In this document: piece after piece, positions 63,470-64,000 of the stretch
Position numbering within the stretch: position 1 is the first letter of the stretch
How the letters are laid out: every line of letters begins with the position of its first letter
Assembly (NCBI GenBank): GCA_024195265.1
Contig: JAJLRJ010000013.1
Span: 8,963,832-9,027,831 of the forward strand
DNA length: 64,000 nucleotides
Source of the DNA: Dendrophyllia cribrosa
Lineage: Eukaryota > Cnidaria > Anthozoa > Scleractinia > Dendrophylliidae
Direction of reading: 5' to 3'
The notes under the pieces: model-generated
Database searches by the model: none
Told to the model about the DNA's origin: nothing
What the model saw: the letters and a program-made list of their open reading frames with translations, nothing else
Program-made: the position numbers and the translations under genes

Positions 63470-63740
63470 CACAGTATCTCATGACAAGTAAATAACTCAC
63501 TGTATCTCATGACAGGTAAATAACTCACATGTACAATACCTCATGACAAGTAAATAACTCACAGTTGGATCGAAGTAAATAACTCACTGTACCTCATATA
63601 AAATAACTAACTGTACCGGCCTCATGATCGATCATCACAGGTAAATAATTCACAGTTAGAAGTAAATAACTCGCCGTACCTAATAACAAGTAAATAACTC
63701 ACAGTTCTCATGACAACTAAATACCTCACTGTACCTCCCT
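63470..63740. repeat. Minisatellite (AGTAAATAACTCACAGT and CTCATGACA)
   Basis: About nine units of 25 to 40 bp combining (a/g)gtaaataactcac and gta(c/t)ctcatgacaa. Not coding. Confidence 0.85.
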
Positions 63741-64000
63741 CCTTACGGCGTTTATATAAGAAGTCTTTGAGATATTTGTCCTTTCGATAAGCGACACTTG
63801 GCCACAATTGTGAATATATTGGAGCGTTGGGAAATATTTGAGCGAGGTAACCGTTTCATGGGAATCTTTTTAAGATTCGGTGAAGCCGGATTGTGAATTG
63901 TGACGAAAGGCAAATGTTTGTGGATATCTTCGGTTTAGGTTGCAAGGCCGCTTTTCTGTGTGAGAACTTTGTTGTAGCCAAAATGGTCCAAAATATTGTC

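Overview
This window looks like nuclear DNA of a cnidarian, most likely a stony coral or another anthozoan. It has long AT-rich introns with GT-AG borders, animal-type multidomain genes, and a very dense load of small DNA transposons, tRNA-derived SINE copies and homopolymer G/C tracts. There is no sign of operons or bacterial gene layout. The species call is inference.

The left two thirds (1,298 to 41,742, minus strand) is one complete gene. I assembled 21 coding exons by reading splice sites and reading phase by eye. They add up to 4,623 nt, exactly 1,541 codons (1,540 residues plus stop), with phase preserved at every junction. The product is a single-pass receptor tyrosine kinase with an unusual ectodomain: signal peptide, IgGFc-binding-type domain, Asp-rich DxDxDG metal-binding block, two HYR-like repeats, SEA, calcium-binding EGF, Ig, a second SEA, fibronectin III, transmembrane helix, then an intact kinase and a short tail with Tyr motifs. 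Both SEA modules carry a G-S-V cleavage-type motif.

To the right (about 46.9 to 61.6 kb, same strand) five exons of a second gene can be joined in phase. It encodes a small multi-pass membrane protein resembling the LAPTM/DUF4728 type. Its first exon was not found and its 3' end is uncertain. Its introns host a 5'-truncated RTE-like retrotransposon (51.5 to 52.8 kb, with an 8-bp target duplication) and a 3.3-kb pogo/Tigger-type DNA transposon (55.9 to 59.3 kb). The transposon carries an apparently intact transposase and a divergent HIRAN-domain gene.

The rest is repeat structure. I see TIR elements with TTAA duplications (Kolobok/piggyBac-like), with TA (Tc1/mariner/pogo-like), with 3-bp TTA/TAA/ATT (Harbinger-like), with 5-bp (hAT5-like), with 8-bp, and tiny palindromes with 9-bp duplications (MULE-like). 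Several are nested, so relative ages can be read. A 3.46-kb foldback element with arms of about 1.3 kb fills much of the first intron of the kinase gene. An 880-nt polypyrimidine run (coding strand) fills most of intron 10. Exon coordinates come from manual splice-site reading, not from transcripts.
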